A stretch of DNA of 23,308 bases from JAQVOO01 sp964524755 (GCA_964524755.1 CAZGDR010000031.1:1-23308); one strand, 5' to 3'. Shown: positions 7,942 to 16,831, counted from the stretch's first letter. The notes: a model not told the origin generated them from the letters alone. Translations and numbers: made by a program.

Positions 7942-8813
7942 TAGGCAATACCTACTAGAGCATGTAAAAACTCGTCCTTATCGAAAGGCTGTAAGTCTGC
8001 GTATGTTTCTCCGGTACCAACAAAGGCAACGGGAATGCCTAATTTCTCTCCAATTTGAACTAGAGATCCCCCTTTAGCAGCTGAATCATATTTAGTAAGG
8101 ATAAGAGCATCAATTCCAATCGCTTGATGAAAGAGCTGCGTTTGGCTCACTCCATTTTGTCCCGTAGTAGCATCAATTACTAAAAACCGTTTATAACAGG
8201 ATTCATCACTTATTCGCGATTTGATCACTTTATCTATTTTTTGCAGCTCCCGTAAGAGATTTTCCTTGTTGTGCATTCTTCCAGCTGTATCAGCTAACAC
8301 AAGGTTATCCTGCTTCGCTTTAGCACTTTGGATGGCATCAAAAATAACAGCTCCAGGGTCCGAGCCATGCGCCTGTTTAACAATTCTACAACCGGTGCGT
8401 TCAGCATGTAATTCCAACTGATCTATTGCCGCTGCCCTAAATGTGTCCGCCGCTGCAAATAATACAGAATTCCCTTTTTGTTGGTAATACGTGGCCAATT
8501 TACCAATAGTGGTAGTCTTCCCCACTCCGTTTACCCCCAATATGAGATAAATATTTGTAGCATCGGGGACTAATTCAGGATGGTATGTCTCAATCTTGGT
8601 GGCTAAGACCCGTTTCATCAACTGCTGTAACTCACTAGCTGATGTACTTTTTTCCATTTTAGCCTGTTTTCTTACCGCATCAGAGATTTCCATTGCTGTT
8701 TTAGCACCTAAATCACCCTCTATCAGCATATCCTCCAATTCTTCAAAGAATTGTTCATCAAAAGTTCTTATACCGAAAAGCGCTTTTAATTTGGCGCCAA
8801 ATGTTTTTTTCAT
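7941..8813 (-). CDS. ftsY: Signal recognition particle receptor FtsY
   Basis: FtsY is the membrane-associated GTPase that receives SRP-ribosome complexes for co-translational insertion. The 290 residues contain the helical N domain (1-85) and the NG GTPase: G1 GVNGVGKTT (93-101), G2 DTFRAAA (123-129), G3 DTAGR (175-179), G4 TKYD (240-243) and the closing GTGE (266-269) with DLQPFD. The long acidic A domain of E. coli FtsY is absent, as in many non-enteric bacteria. The usual LTKLDGTAKGG reads LTKYDSAAKGG here, so Gly244 is replaced by Ser. AAGGA lies 7 nt before the ATG. The stop shares one base with the next start. Confidence 0.95.
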   Translation of the reverse strand: MKKTFGAKLKALFGIRTFDEQFFEELEDMLIEGDLGAKTAMEISDAVRKQAKMEKSTSASELQQLMKRVLATKIETYHPELVPDATNIYLILGVNGVGKTTTIGKLATYYQQKGNSVLFAAADTFRAAAIDQLELHAERTGCRIVKQAHGSDPGAVIFDAIQSAKAKQDNLVLADTAGRMHNKENLLRELQKIDKVIKSRISDESCYKRFLVIDATTGQNGVSQTQLFHQAIGIDALILTKYDSAAKGGSLVQIGEKLGIPVAFVGTGETYADLQPFDKDEFLHALVGIA

Positions 8814-8834
8814 CGTTCATTCCTTCTCTTTGGA

Positions 8835-10091
8835 TCATTGAGAACTATACTTCGTTTTTTGGTAATATGCAAATAATTGCACACCTGTTTCTAGTGAAGA
8901 AAGCGTCATTGCCCCCAGTGTACCCCACACCATTGGCTGCCAAAGGTGGTTTGAGGAGAAAGAACGCGATAGAGAGTCGACTAATATAGTTACAGCTCCT
9001 AGAATCAGTGTCCTTCCTAAAGAGGCATATACGTGCTTTTGTGATCTTGCTATCATTTTTGTACCGGTCATCCAAGTTGGTTGTAAGGTGAGCTCAATGT
9101 GCTCAATGGGTTTATAGAATTGTCTGATGGTTGGACGCATCCCCTCTTGATATGCGTAGAGAACAAAGGGATTTGTTTGTGCCTGCCAAATGAGAGGGGT
9201 ACGGCCACTAGGGCCGTGAGGTATAGTCACCACAGGCTCATGCGTAGAAGATGTTATCAATAAGGGAGGCCCCTCTACGCGGTTCATAGATAAATCAAGA
9301 GCCACTATCTCTCCAGCGTCGACTCCAATGTCCTGCTCAGTTTTTATAAACCCAGGGGCAACCATTGAAATTGTATAACTCCCCGCTTGAATAGGGATAA
9401 AATTATCATAAGATGGTCTCTGTTGTTCATCAATAAAGAGTGCAGTGCCTGGAATTGGTGTTGTCAAGTACAGTAGCCCCAATTCTTGATCAGTCAAAGC
9501 AGCACTAACAGCTAAGAAGACATCTCCTTTTAGTTGGGCCAACTCTTCTGGTTTTGTTAACCCATCATACAGGACCTCTCGGTTTGGATTATGGAAGATT
9601 ATCCGGACACGATAGAAGGCATCGAAGCGATCTATACTACAGATCAGAAGGCCGTCGAGTCTATGTAAATCAACAAGATAATTGAGAACTATCTCATCCC
9701 CCGATAACGCTTTTTTACGTAATGCGGGTGAAGTTGAGATAGATTTCCAGGAAACAGCAAGAAGCTGAGACTCCTCTTTAGATGGAAAAGAAGGTCCTGA
9801 CTCTATTTGCGGGACGTTCCCATCCGAATTTTTGATTACTGTATGTTGTTTTTCTAAGCGGGTGAGTTCTTCATGTTTGCCCTTGCGCTCCCCAATACGT
9901 TGGAGATACTGTGGCGATGAAGGAATCTCGGTAACGAATTGGGAAATTGATGTGAAAATCTGGTTAGCGAAATTAGAGGTAATCCCATCGAAAGTTACAC
10001 TCATAAATCCCATTTGTACCGTTTCAGCCCCCACGAGGGAAGTGGCCAACATGAACGCGAGACAGAGTATACTTAACCTCTTTCGCACCAT
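8835..10091 (-). CDS. Exported PEGA-domain protein with two C-terminal hydrophobic segments
   Basis: The 418-residue product begins with a signal peptide, cleavage probably after LVGA (residue 22). A central region contains two PEGA-like beta units: about 205-270 (PIPGTALFIDEQ, then QAGSYTISMVAPGF) and about 275-340 (TSSTHEPVVTIPHG, SGRTPLIW, then a YQEG segment). PEGA units are small surface or periplasmic beta domains. Two hydrophobic stretches near 357-375 and 386-407 suggest membrane anchoring at the C-terminus. It lies 3 bp after prfB, with GAGGGG inside the prfB end serving as ribosome binding site, and 21 bp before ftsY. No catalytic motif was recognised. The function is unknown and likely concerns the envelope. 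Confidence 0.6.
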   Translation of the reverse strand: MVRKRLSILCLAFMLATSLVGAETVQMGFMSVTFDGITSNFANQIFTSISQFVTEIPSSPQYLQRIGERKGKHEELTRLEKQHTVIKNSDGNVPQIESGPSFPSKEESQLLAVSWKSISTSPALRKKALSGDEIVLNYLVDLHRLDGLLICSIDRFDAFYRVRIIFHNPNREVLYDGLTKPEELAQLKGDVFLAVSAALTDQELGLLYLTTPIPGTALFIDEQQRPSYDNFIPIQAGSYTISMVAPGFIKTEQDIGVDAGEIVALDLSMNRVEGPPLLITSSTHEPVVTIPHGPSGRTPLIWQAQTNPFVLYAYQEGMRPTIRQFYKPIEHIELTLQPTWMTGTKMIARSQKHVYASLGRTLILGAVTILVDSLSRSFSSNHLWQPMVWGTLGAMTLSSLETGVQLFAYYQKTKYSSQ

Positions 10092-10094
10092 CGT

Positions 10095-11193
10095 CTACCC
10101 CTCTGATTGCCATTTGAGAAACGCTTCTATAAAGTTTGAAATATCGCCATCCATCACCCCTTGAATATTCCCTGCTTGTTCATCAGTTCTATGGTCTTTC
10201 ACCATAGTATAGGGTTGGAAGACATACGAGCGGATCTGGTTACCCCAACTTATCCCTTTTTTCTCCTTAGCATATTGAGCATGTTCTTCTTCTTGTTTCT
10301 CCCGATAATAATCATACAATCGGCTAGTAAGAATTTTCATAGCCAAGGCTTTATTCATATGTTGTGAGCGTTCATTTTGACACGCTACCACAATCCCTGA
10401 TTCTAAATGGGTAATTCGAACAGCAGAGTCAGTCTTATTAACGTGCTGGCCTCCAGCACCACCGCTGCGATAGGTGTCTACCCGTATTTCAGATGGATCA
10501 ATTGAGACTTCTACATCATCTTCAATGACGGGTGAAGCATAGACGGAAGTAAATGAGGTATGTCGACGTTTATTTGAATCAAAAGGGGAGATTCTTACTA
10601 AGCGGTGAACTCCGGCTTCCCCTTGCAAATATCCATAGGCATAAGCCCCTTTGACTTGCATGGTAACCGACTTTACCCCACCTTCAGCCTCTAGTAAATC
10701 GACGATATCGACTTTATAATCATTGCGCTCACACCAACGGAGATACATCCGCATAAGCATTTGAGCCCAATCACAGGCTTCCGTACCACCTGCTCCGGCA
10801 TGTACCGAGAGAAAACAATCATTTTTATCATATTTCCCAGAAAGAAGTGTTTTTAATCTGAGTGGTTGATACTCCTTGTTGATCGCTAAAATTTGTTGGT
10901 CTACTTCAGCATCAATGGATGGATCATCTTCATCTTCATACAGTGCTAACAACTCAGTTACATCGTCTATTGATTGTATCAACTCTTGCCAAGGGATCAA
11001 TGTATCTTTTAAATCGGTGAGTTTAGAAAAGAGAGTTTCTGCCCGTTTCTTATCTTGCCAGAAATCTGGTTCCAAGGTCTCCTGTTCTAATGTATGGATC
11101 TCTTTTTGTAGGTGTTCGGGGTCAAAGACGCCTCCAGACATCGTAGGCTTCTTCTTTTATCGTTTCAAATAGTTGTGCATTCTCTATGGTCAT
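10095..11193 (-). CDS. prfB: Peptide chain release factor 2 (programmed +1 frameshift)
   Basis: RF2 reads UGA and UAA stop codons. The gene must be read as two segments: 23 codons from the ATG at 11193 (MTIENAQLFETIKEEAYDVW, then RRL), an in-frame TGA at 11124-11122, then a +1 shift onto GAC at 11123 running to the stop at 10095. The joined product is 365 residues, the same as E. coli RF2. GGQ falls at about residues 247-249 and the RF2 anticodon tripeptide SPF at about 202-204 (VRISPFDSNKRRHTSF). An internal ATG in the shifted frame gives a spurious 348-codon start. AAGGAG precedes the true ATG, which overlaps the GH57-like stop by 4 bp (ATGA). Expression is autoregulated by RF2 level through the UGA. 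Confidence 0.95.
11121..11135 (-). promoter_or_regulatory. prfB programmed +1 ribosomal frameshift site
   Basis: Read on the minus strand the site is GGAGG-CGT-CTT-TGA-C. It holds a Shine-Dalgarno-like GGAGG (11135-11131) three bases before the slippery CUU (11127-11125), then the UGA stop (11124-11122) followed by C. Spacing and sequence match the canonical RF2 frameshift signal. When RF2 is scarce the ribosome slips from CUU to UUU and continues with Asp. Confidence 0.95.
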
Positions 11194-13151
11194 ACATTCT
11201 CCTTAGTTGCTTTTCTAGAACGCGAGCGGCGCTCTATGCGAAATCCAATGCTCCACGTCATTGTTTCCTCGGGGGCAAGGTCAAAGTCCCATAAAGGGAG
11301 GACTTGCGTATAGGAATACAATACTTCCATTCCCATAACAGTAGCAAGCTTTATCCTAAAATCATCTTTATGTAATGTAAAGCGGTTATCTGAGGCTAAT
11401 GAGAGTAAGGTCTTATTAACTCCATCCGGGATCCTTACGTTCTTCAATTTTGGAGCTACTACCCGCCCCTCTTCTAAAGCCCGATTTCTACTCTTCTCCA
11501 CAGTATAGAGCGATAACTCTTCCTCCTTCAACCCCACTGAAAGATTCATCTCGCTACCAAATATTCCTCGAGAGCGATGCTTACCCCAATTTTTTAACGT
11601 ATAATCGATCACGATGGTATGTGCACGAAACCGATAATGTTTTGTGACTTCTATATTCCCAATTCCGAAAGGGATTTTCTCCAGAGAGCAACTCGCAATA
11701 ATTTCATTTTTATTTTTCGGATGCATCTCAAGAGTATATTCGGTAGTACCGGTATCAAAAGTTTGACGTGATATATGTTTAGCATAATCTTCAATTCTGG
11801 CATCATGGGCTAAGAACACATCATTAAATGAGCGCTGGAAAGAACCATCTTTTAGGGTTGGAAACGATAATCTATCAACCTCAGCTGCATAACCGGTAAA
11901 AGTATTTCCATAGTTCCATCCGGTCGGAAGGTAATTGATCTCAGCCAAGGTTCCCCCTTGGGAATCAACCACCACGCCAATGTTCTTCCCCATCCAAACC
12001 ATTTCGTCATGGCCATCAAAATCGATATCCAATTCTCGAGGATAGGGAATATCTTCATTTTTACTTAAAAGTCGCTCTGCGTCATTCAAATAACGATAGA
12101 CATACGAACGGTAACCACTACGGTAACACCCACCCGAGGCATCTAAGACAAAAGCTCCTCCACTGGCCGCTTTAAGCAACAATGCTTCCACCCTTTTTTT
12201 TATATCTTTATTCTTTTTAAATATTCTCGCCAGATCGACTAAGTAGAGCAGACGCCCATACATGTGGTTCAGCTCCTCATATTTAATGAACATATCGTTA
12301 AAGGAACCGATATCTTTGATGGTTGAATCTCGACCATACCATGAGGCTGCCAGATAGCCACGTTGTTTTATAGAGCCCACTGGTATAGAGGAGAGTAACG
12401 CCGTCTTTTGTCCACTCTGTTGCTTGAAATGATCTAAAATCATGACAAAAAGATCAGGGATGGGAGGAAGTGAAGCTACCATAGTTGATGCTTGTAGCAA
12501 AGCATCTAAATTAAGCATGATAGTATGATATGCATCGGTTGTGTCTAAAGATATTTCTCCTAATTTATCGGTGAATTCTTTGTATGAAATCTCAGCTAGA
12601 CTCAGCTGAGCAATGAGAGCATCCACACTATCATTAGTGGGGAATATTTCGATAGTTTTCCCCATATCTTGCATCGTAAATGGTTCTAAAGCAGCATGTA
12701 AGTTGTGTAGCCGATCATATCCTGAGATTAGGAGCCTATCTAACATTCCCATCCGCATAGCGGAGACAAAAGCCGGACTCCAGATTTGATTAAAAAACCA
12801 GACCGTACGGGCTCGTTTACCAAACCGTTTGCGAATAAAAGTTGTAGTAGCCTCAAGTTGCCCTGAACGGTCTTTCCCCTGGACAGTGTGGAGTACAGCC
12901 TGTTGAAAAGCTCCAGTGGCTAATTCCACCTGTTCTTTTTTGACTAAGTCACCGATGAGCATATTCATTTCAGGGTGACTGTGTTCAAACCACTCTAAAA
13001 TAGTACCAGGGATATAGAGATGGAGTCGCAACTCAGGATTTTTATAAATATAGGTGAGTATAGGTTTGTATACTTCAGCGAGGGCTCTTTCCAAAATTGG
13101 TAAAGGGGTACCTGGAGATAACTGACTATATGCTCCTACAATTAAAGGCAT
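11190..13151 (-). CDS. GH57-family-like protein (4-alpha-glucanotransferase/amylase fold), probably inactive
   Basis: The 653 residues follow the full-length plan of archaeal-type GH57 4-alpha-glucanotransferases (about 650-660 aa). There is an N-terminal barrel (ILEWFEHSHPE, then VKKEQVELATGAF, then VWFFNQIWSPAF), a middle helical part, and the C-terminal beta-sandwich beginning RELDIDFDGHDEMVW. Aligned by eye with remembered Thermococcus glucanotransferase motifs, the key residues are gone. The HNHQP motif is AYSQL (7-11), TERVW with its nucleophile Glu is FNQIW (Glu to Asn121), and HDDGEKFG with the acid Asp is LNLDALLQ (213-220). Glycan binding or a structural role is therefore likelier than catalysis. 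It starts 3 bp after rnfB and overlaps prfB by 4 bp. Family membership is fairly sure; inactivity is an inference. Confidence 0.72.
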   Translation of the reverse strand: MPLIVGAYSQLSPGTPLPILERALAEVYKPILTYIYKNPELRLHLYIPGTILEWFEHSHPEMNMLIGDLVKKEQVELATGAFQQAVLHTVQGKDRSGQLEATTTFIRKRFGKRARTVWFFNQIWSPAFVSAMRMGMLDRLLISGYDRLHNLHAALEPFTMQDMGKTIEIFPTNDSVDALIAQLSLAEISYKEFTDKLGEISLDTTDAYHTIMLNLDALLQASTMVASLPPIPDLFVMILDHFKQQSGQKTALLSSIPVGSIKQRGYLAASWYGRDSTIKDIGSFNDMFIKYEELNHMYGRLLYLVDLARIFKKNKDIKKRVEALLLKAASGGAFVLDASGGCYRSGYRSYVYRYLNDAERLLSKNEDIPYPRELDIDFDGHDEMVWMGKNIGVVVDSQGGTLAEINYLPTGWNYGNTFTGYAAEVDRLSFPTLKDGSFQRSFNDVFLAHDARIEDYAKHISRQTFDTGTTEYTLEMHPKNKNEIIASCSLEKIPFGIGNIEVTKHYRFRAHTIVIDYTLKNWGKHRSRGIFGSEMNLSVGLKEEELSLYTVEKSRNRALEEGRVVAPKLKNVRIPDGVNKTLLSLASDNRFTLHKDDFRIKLATVMGMEVLYSYTQVLPLWDFDLAPEETMTWSIGFRIERRSRSRKATKENV

Positions 13152-13154
13152 GAA

Positions 13155-13952
13155 TTACCTAGCTTCTACTATACATTTTGTTGGGCAGGCTTCTGCGGCT
13201 TCAACAATCTGCGTCATGGGCGAAGAATAATCGATATCGGAAAGGAAATTAGTAACTGTACAGCCTGACTCAGGAAATTTCCTCTCACATATCTTACAAC
13301 CAATACATCCAACACTACATATTTTACGTACTACGCCACCAGTGTCGTAGCTATTACAGGCAATAGCATGTGAACCACGTGCTGGAATCATCTTAATTAC
13401 TTTGGTGGGACATACCAATGTGCACTTCAAACATCCAATACAAAGATCGGGATCTACAGTTACATTCCCCTTCTCGTCTCGAAATATGGCCTGAGTAGGA
13501 CACACACGTATACAGGAGCCAAGGTGCAGACACCCATATGAACAAGCACTCTCTCCTTGGAACAACATATAGGCGGCATTACACTCTTCAAGTCCCTCAT
13601 ACTGATAATTCCGCTTCGTTAATTCATTATTACCTCGGCAATGGACAAAAGCAACCATCCGTTCTTTGGCTCCTTCATCGGCAATACCCAAGATAGCGGC
13701 CACTTTGGCGCTGGTTTCAGCACCTCCGGGTGTACACAACCCATTCTCTGTGGTCCCTGCCGAGAGAGCTGATGCGTACCCTGCACAACCAGGATACCCA
13801 CACGCTCCGCAGTTGGCGCCGGGCAAAATGGCTAAAATCTTTTCAGCACGCTCATCTTTTTCTACTGCGAATTTTTTAGCGGCAACCGCTAGGCCCAGTC
13901 CTAACAAAAGACCTAAGGAGGCTATAATTAAAAAAGCAAACAATATATTCAT
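13155..13952 (-). CDS. rnfB: Rnf electron transport complex subunit B (iron-sulfur)
   Basis: RnfB is the ferredoxin-facing subunit of the Rnf ferredoxin:NAD+ oxidoreductase. From the chosen ATG the product is 265 residues: an N-terminal TM helix (about 2-25), the RnfB-type cluster motif LPGANCGACGYPGCAGYA, then several ferredoxin-type Cys groups (SCIRVCPTQAI, CIGCLKCTLVCPTKVI, CSVGCIGCKICERKFP, EACPTKC). I chose the start at 13952 (MNILFAF...) because RnfB proteins begin directly with the TM helix; a longer frame from 13994 would overlap rnfA. The ribosome binding site is the weak CTGGGG at the end of rnfA. It is last of the six rnf genes. Confidence 0.92.
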   Translation of the reverse strand: MNILFAFLIIASLGLLLGLGLAVAAKKFAVEKDERAEKILAILPGANCGACGYPGCAGYASALSAGTTENGLCTPGGAETSAKVAAILGIADEGAKERMVAFVHCRGNNELTKRNYQYEGLEECNAAYMLFQGESACSYGCLHLGSCIRVCPTQAIFRDEKGNVTVDPDLCIGCLKCTLVCPTKVIKMIPARGSHAIACNSYDTGGVVRKICSVGCIGCKICERKFPESGCTVTNFLSDIDYSSPMTQIVEAAEACPTKCIVEAR

Positions 13953-13959
13953 AGTGATA

Positions 13960-14550
13960 TTACCCCAGCAAGTTTGTGAGAAGAGATTTGTCAAAAGCCA
14001 TAAATGCTAGAGCCATCAACCCTCCCGATATAAAAGCGATTGGAATTCCCTTAAAGACTTTACGGACAGGAAATAGATCCATACGTTCTCGAATATTACT
14101 CATCAGTACTAATGCCAAAGTAAATCCAATCCCAGCCGCGATTCCAGCACTGAAACTCTGTATGAGATTATATCCTTCAGTAATATTAATAATTGCAATA
14201 CCAAGGACGGCACAGTTGGTCGTGATCAGCGGTAAGAAGATACCTAGTGCTTGGTATAAACCTGGTGAATTTTTCTGAATGATCAATTCTACAAATTGTA
14301 CTAAGGCCGCGATCACTAAGATAAATGAAAGGGTTTGGAGATAGACGAGATGTAAGGGTAAGAGTAAAAAGGTGTAGACCAACCAGGTGATAATCGAGGC
14401 AATGCCCATAACAAAGGTTACCGCCATCCCCATTCCAATTGCCGATTCGCTATTTTTAGAGACACCAATAAAAGGACAGAGCCCTAAAAATTGGGTCAAA
14501 ATAAAGTTATTTACAAAAATATATGTAATAAATATTGCTACATAAGCCAT
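13960..14550 (-). CDS. rnfA: Rnf complex membrane subunit A
   Basis: This 196-residue polytopic protein has about six TM helices. Cys25 (FLGLCPFIGV) and Cys113 (TTNCAVLG) sit in the two half-helices that bind the intramembrane [2Fe-2S] cluster shared with RnfE. It is a homologue of NqrE/NqrD. It follows rnfE by 6 bp and precedes rnfB by 7 bp. Together with RnfE it carries electrons across the membrane while the complex pumps Na+ or H+. Confidence 0.95.
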   Translation of the reverse strand: MAYVAIFITYIFVNNFILTQFLGLCPFIGVSKNSESAIGMGMAVTFVMGIASIITWLVYTFLLLPLHLVYLQTLSFILVIAALVQFVELIIQKNSPGLYQALGIFLPLITTNCAVLGIAIINITEGYNLIQSFSAGIAAGIGFTLALVLMSNIRERMDLFPVRKVFKGIPIAFISGGLMALAFMAFDKSLLTNLLG

Positions 14551-14556
14551 GATCGA

Positions 14557-15186
14557 TTACCTCCTCCTTTGATCTGCAAACCAATTGAAAAATGCTTTTA
14601 GATAACCCATCAGCAACAAAGCTCCAGCTGCTAAGGTCATTACTCGTACTGGGTAGGTGTAGAGAAGAGGAATTTTTATGACTCCATCAAAACCACCTAG
14701 TGCGACAAGTGTGATAGTCCCTGCTCCGAATACTTCACGAATAAGAGCGATGAGGGTTAATCCCATAGTAAAACCTACGCCCATACCAATTGCATCTAAA
14801 AAAGAATCATAGACAGTATTTTTATTGGCAAAAGCTTCCGCTCGTCCCAAAATAATACAGTTAACCACAATGAGAGGAAGGAAAATCCCCAATGCTTTGT
14901 AAATCGAGGGGGCAAAGGCATGCATCACCATCTCAACGATAGTGACAAAAGCGGCAATGATTACGATATAAGAGGGAATACGAACACTGTTTGGAATAAT
15001 ATTCTTTAACAAAGAAATAAAAATATTAGAGAATACCAGTACAAATATTACACTCAACCCCATCCCAATACCATTGATTACCTGTGTAGTAACTCCCAGT
15101 GCAGGGCAAAGACCCAGCATAATAATAAAAATAGGATTTTCTTTAAACAATCCTTTTGTAAGAACTTCTCTATGACTTTGAGCCAT
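14557..15186 (-). CDS. rnfE: Rnf complex membrane subunit E
   Basis: This 209-residue polytopic partner of RnfA has the cluster cysteines Cys27 (MLGLCPALGV) and Cys110 (IVVNCIILGRAEAFA). The N-terminal cytoplasmic stretch and basic C-terminus (ADQRRR) match RnfE orientation. Its start shares one base with the rnfG stop (TAATG), so translation is coupled. Confidence 0.95.
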   Translation of the reverse strand: MAQSHREVLTKGLFKENPIFIIMLGLCPALGVTTQVINGIGMGLSVIFVLVFSNIFISLLKNIIPNSVRIPSYIVIIAAFVTIVEMVMHAFAPSIYKALGIFLPLIVVNCIILGRAEAFANKNTVYDSFLDAIGMGVGFTMGLTLIALIREVFGAGTITLVALGGFDGVIKIPLLYTYPVRVMTLAAGALLLMGYLKAFFNWFADQRRR

Positions 15187-15743
15187 TACTTGCCTCCCAA
15201 AGATTTAACGTAGTTTGAGCCATACTCAATTGTTTTAGCCACTCCTGTGAAGGTAATAGTGGAACCACTAATACTATCCACATCCTCTTTCTGTAAAGCG
15301 TCTTTCTTGACAGGAACCGGGACATCAGCTCCAGTTGCTATAAACTTCTCCATATAGGAGGGAGCTTCAGCCTTTTTCCCTAATCCAGGGGTTTCTCCAT
15401 TAGCAAGTAAACGGGCATCCAGTACTTCACCATTTAGCAAATAACTAGCCATAATGGTCATGCTACCGCCATACCCATTCCCCTGTAATTGAAGAACGTA
15501 GCCAGTTTTGGCCCCTGTTTCATCCTTAAGAAGATGGACCGCTATTACTCTTTCATCTGCCGTCTCTTTTTCACTCGCGTCTAGAGAAAACTCTCCAGCC
15601 ACTGTTTGTAACGTATCCTGAATTACTCCTCGTTCATAGGCGGCAATTCTAGGAGCGGTTACGGCATTGACAAAAGCCAATGTCGTCGCTGCGATAGCGG
15701 CTATGAGGGACAAGGTAATACCAACGCGTGCAAATTGCCTCAT
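15186..15743 (-). CDS. rnfG: Rnf complex FMN-bearing periplasmic subunit G
   Basis: The 185-residue protein has an N-terminal TM anchor (about 8-28) and an FMN_bind domain. The flavinylation motif usually reads D-x-x-S/T-G-A-T; here it is DSISGST (156-162). The expected FMN-linked Thr162 is kept but the Ala before it is Ser. ApbE would be needed to attach FMN; no apbE is in the window. The ATG overlaps the rnfD stop by 4 bp. Confidence 0.93.
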   Translation of the reverse strand: MRQFARVGITLSLIAAIAATTLAFVNAVTAPRIAAYERGVIQDTLQTVAGEFSLDASEKETADERVIAVHLLKDETGAKTGYVLQLQGNGYGGSMTIMASYLLNGEVLDARLLANGETPGLGKKAEAPSYMEKFIATGADVPVPVKKDALQKEDVDSISGSTITFTGVAKTIEYGSNYVKSLGGK

Positions 15744-16831
15744 GATTTTACCTCCTTCACTACTTCACCAAAACGTTTAGGGAGAACATAGCGATCAATA
15801 GTCGGCACGAAGATGTTCATCAAGATAATGGCTAGTGATACCGATTCTGGTAATGAACCAAAATATCTGAAGAGGAAGGTAAAGGCCCCAATCCCAACGC
15901 CAAAGATAACCATCCCTTTTTTTGTGAGCGGGCTGGTAACCATGTCAGTAGCCATAAATAGAGCTCCTAACATCATTCCACCACTAAATATCTGTAATAC
16001 AAAATCACCTTGAAATAAACCTAATCCATTACGTAATCCACCAAAAGACCAAGCTAACAAACTGAAGGTGGCAATAAAAGAGACTGGAATATGCCAAGTA
16101 ATAATCTTTTTAATGAGCAGGAAGACAGCCCCAAGCAATAACAAGAAGGCTGAAACCTCACCAATACAACCAGCAATATTACCAAAAAAAGCATCGATTG
16201 TGTAGGGTGATGGTCCCACGTTAAAGAGAGAGGTACACCAGTTACTGAGTGAAAGGGCAAATTGTGTATGGGGATAATTTGCTTGACCTAGAATCTCAGT
16301 TGAGGTAAGACCATGCACCGCCCCTTCGCCAATTAAAACTTTAATTTCAGTCAGAATCGATGCTGATGAAACCGCATCAACTTGAGCTAAAGTTTTCGGT
16401 AGCCGATAGGTGTTCATCAATCCTGTAAAGGAGAAAAAGACAAATACCCGGCCCGCTAAAGCTGGATTAACCCAATTCGCTCCTAATCCTCCGAAAGTCC
16501 ATTTAACCACAAATATGGCAAATGCAGAGGCTATAATGGGAACGACAAAAGCAGCATCGGCCGGCATGTTCATACCAACAAGGAGGCCGGTAAGAAATGC
16601 AGACCCATCACTAAGTGTCGATTCATGGCTAATTCTTTGAAGAAGAAATTCCACAAGAACGGCACTGGCAATGGATATAGCAAGAATAGCCAGAGCTCTC
16701 AAACCAAAAACATAAACTCCCCATAAAGCAGCAGGAGCAAGAGCAAGCGAAACAGTCCACATAATAGAAGAGGTAGAACTACCTTCATGCAGATGTGGTG
16801 ACGAAGATACAAAGATTTTTGGTGTTTCCAT
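15740..16831 (-). CDS. rnfD: Rnf complex membrane flavin subunit D
   Basis: The 363-residue multispanning protein is homologous to NqrB, with SSPHLHEGSST near the N-terminus, FGGLGANWVNPALAGRVF in the core and the conserved ATDMVTSPLTKKG near the end. The FMN attachment motif lies in DAVSSASIL (152-160). Where most RnfD proteins have D-x-x-S-G-A-T, this one has S-S-A-S, with Ser158 in place of the flavinylated Thr. It abuts rnfC directly (TAA then ATG) and overlaps rnfG by 4 bp. Confidence 0.95.
   Translation of the reverse strand: METPKIFVSSSPHLHEGSSTSSIMWTVSLALAPAALWGVYVFGLRALAILAISIASAVLVEFLLQRISHESTLSDGSAFLTGLLVGMNMPADAAFVVPIIASAFAIFVVKWTFGGLGANWVNPALAGRVFVFFSFTGLMNTYRLPKTLAQVDAVSSASILTEIKVLIGEGAVHGLTSTEILGQANYPHTQFALSLSNWCTSLFNVGPSPYTIDAFFGNIAGCIGEVSAFLLLLGAVFLLIKKIITWHIPVSFIATFSLLAWSFGGLRNGLGLFQGDFVLQIFSGGMMLGALFMATDMVTSPLTKKGMVIFGVGIGAFTFLFRYFGSLPESVSLAIILMNIFVPTIDRYVLPKRFGEVVKEVKS

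Noticed and set aside
10095..11138. prfB as a simple 348-codon gene from an internal ATG
   Set aside because: The canonical frameshift site and the upstream 23-codon zero frame with AAGGAG explain the gene fully; the internal ATG is inside the frameshift signal.
13953..13994. Longer rnfB start adding 14 residues
   Set aside because: It overlaps the rnfA end and puts a polar Cys/Trp segment before the TM helix that normally begins RnfB.
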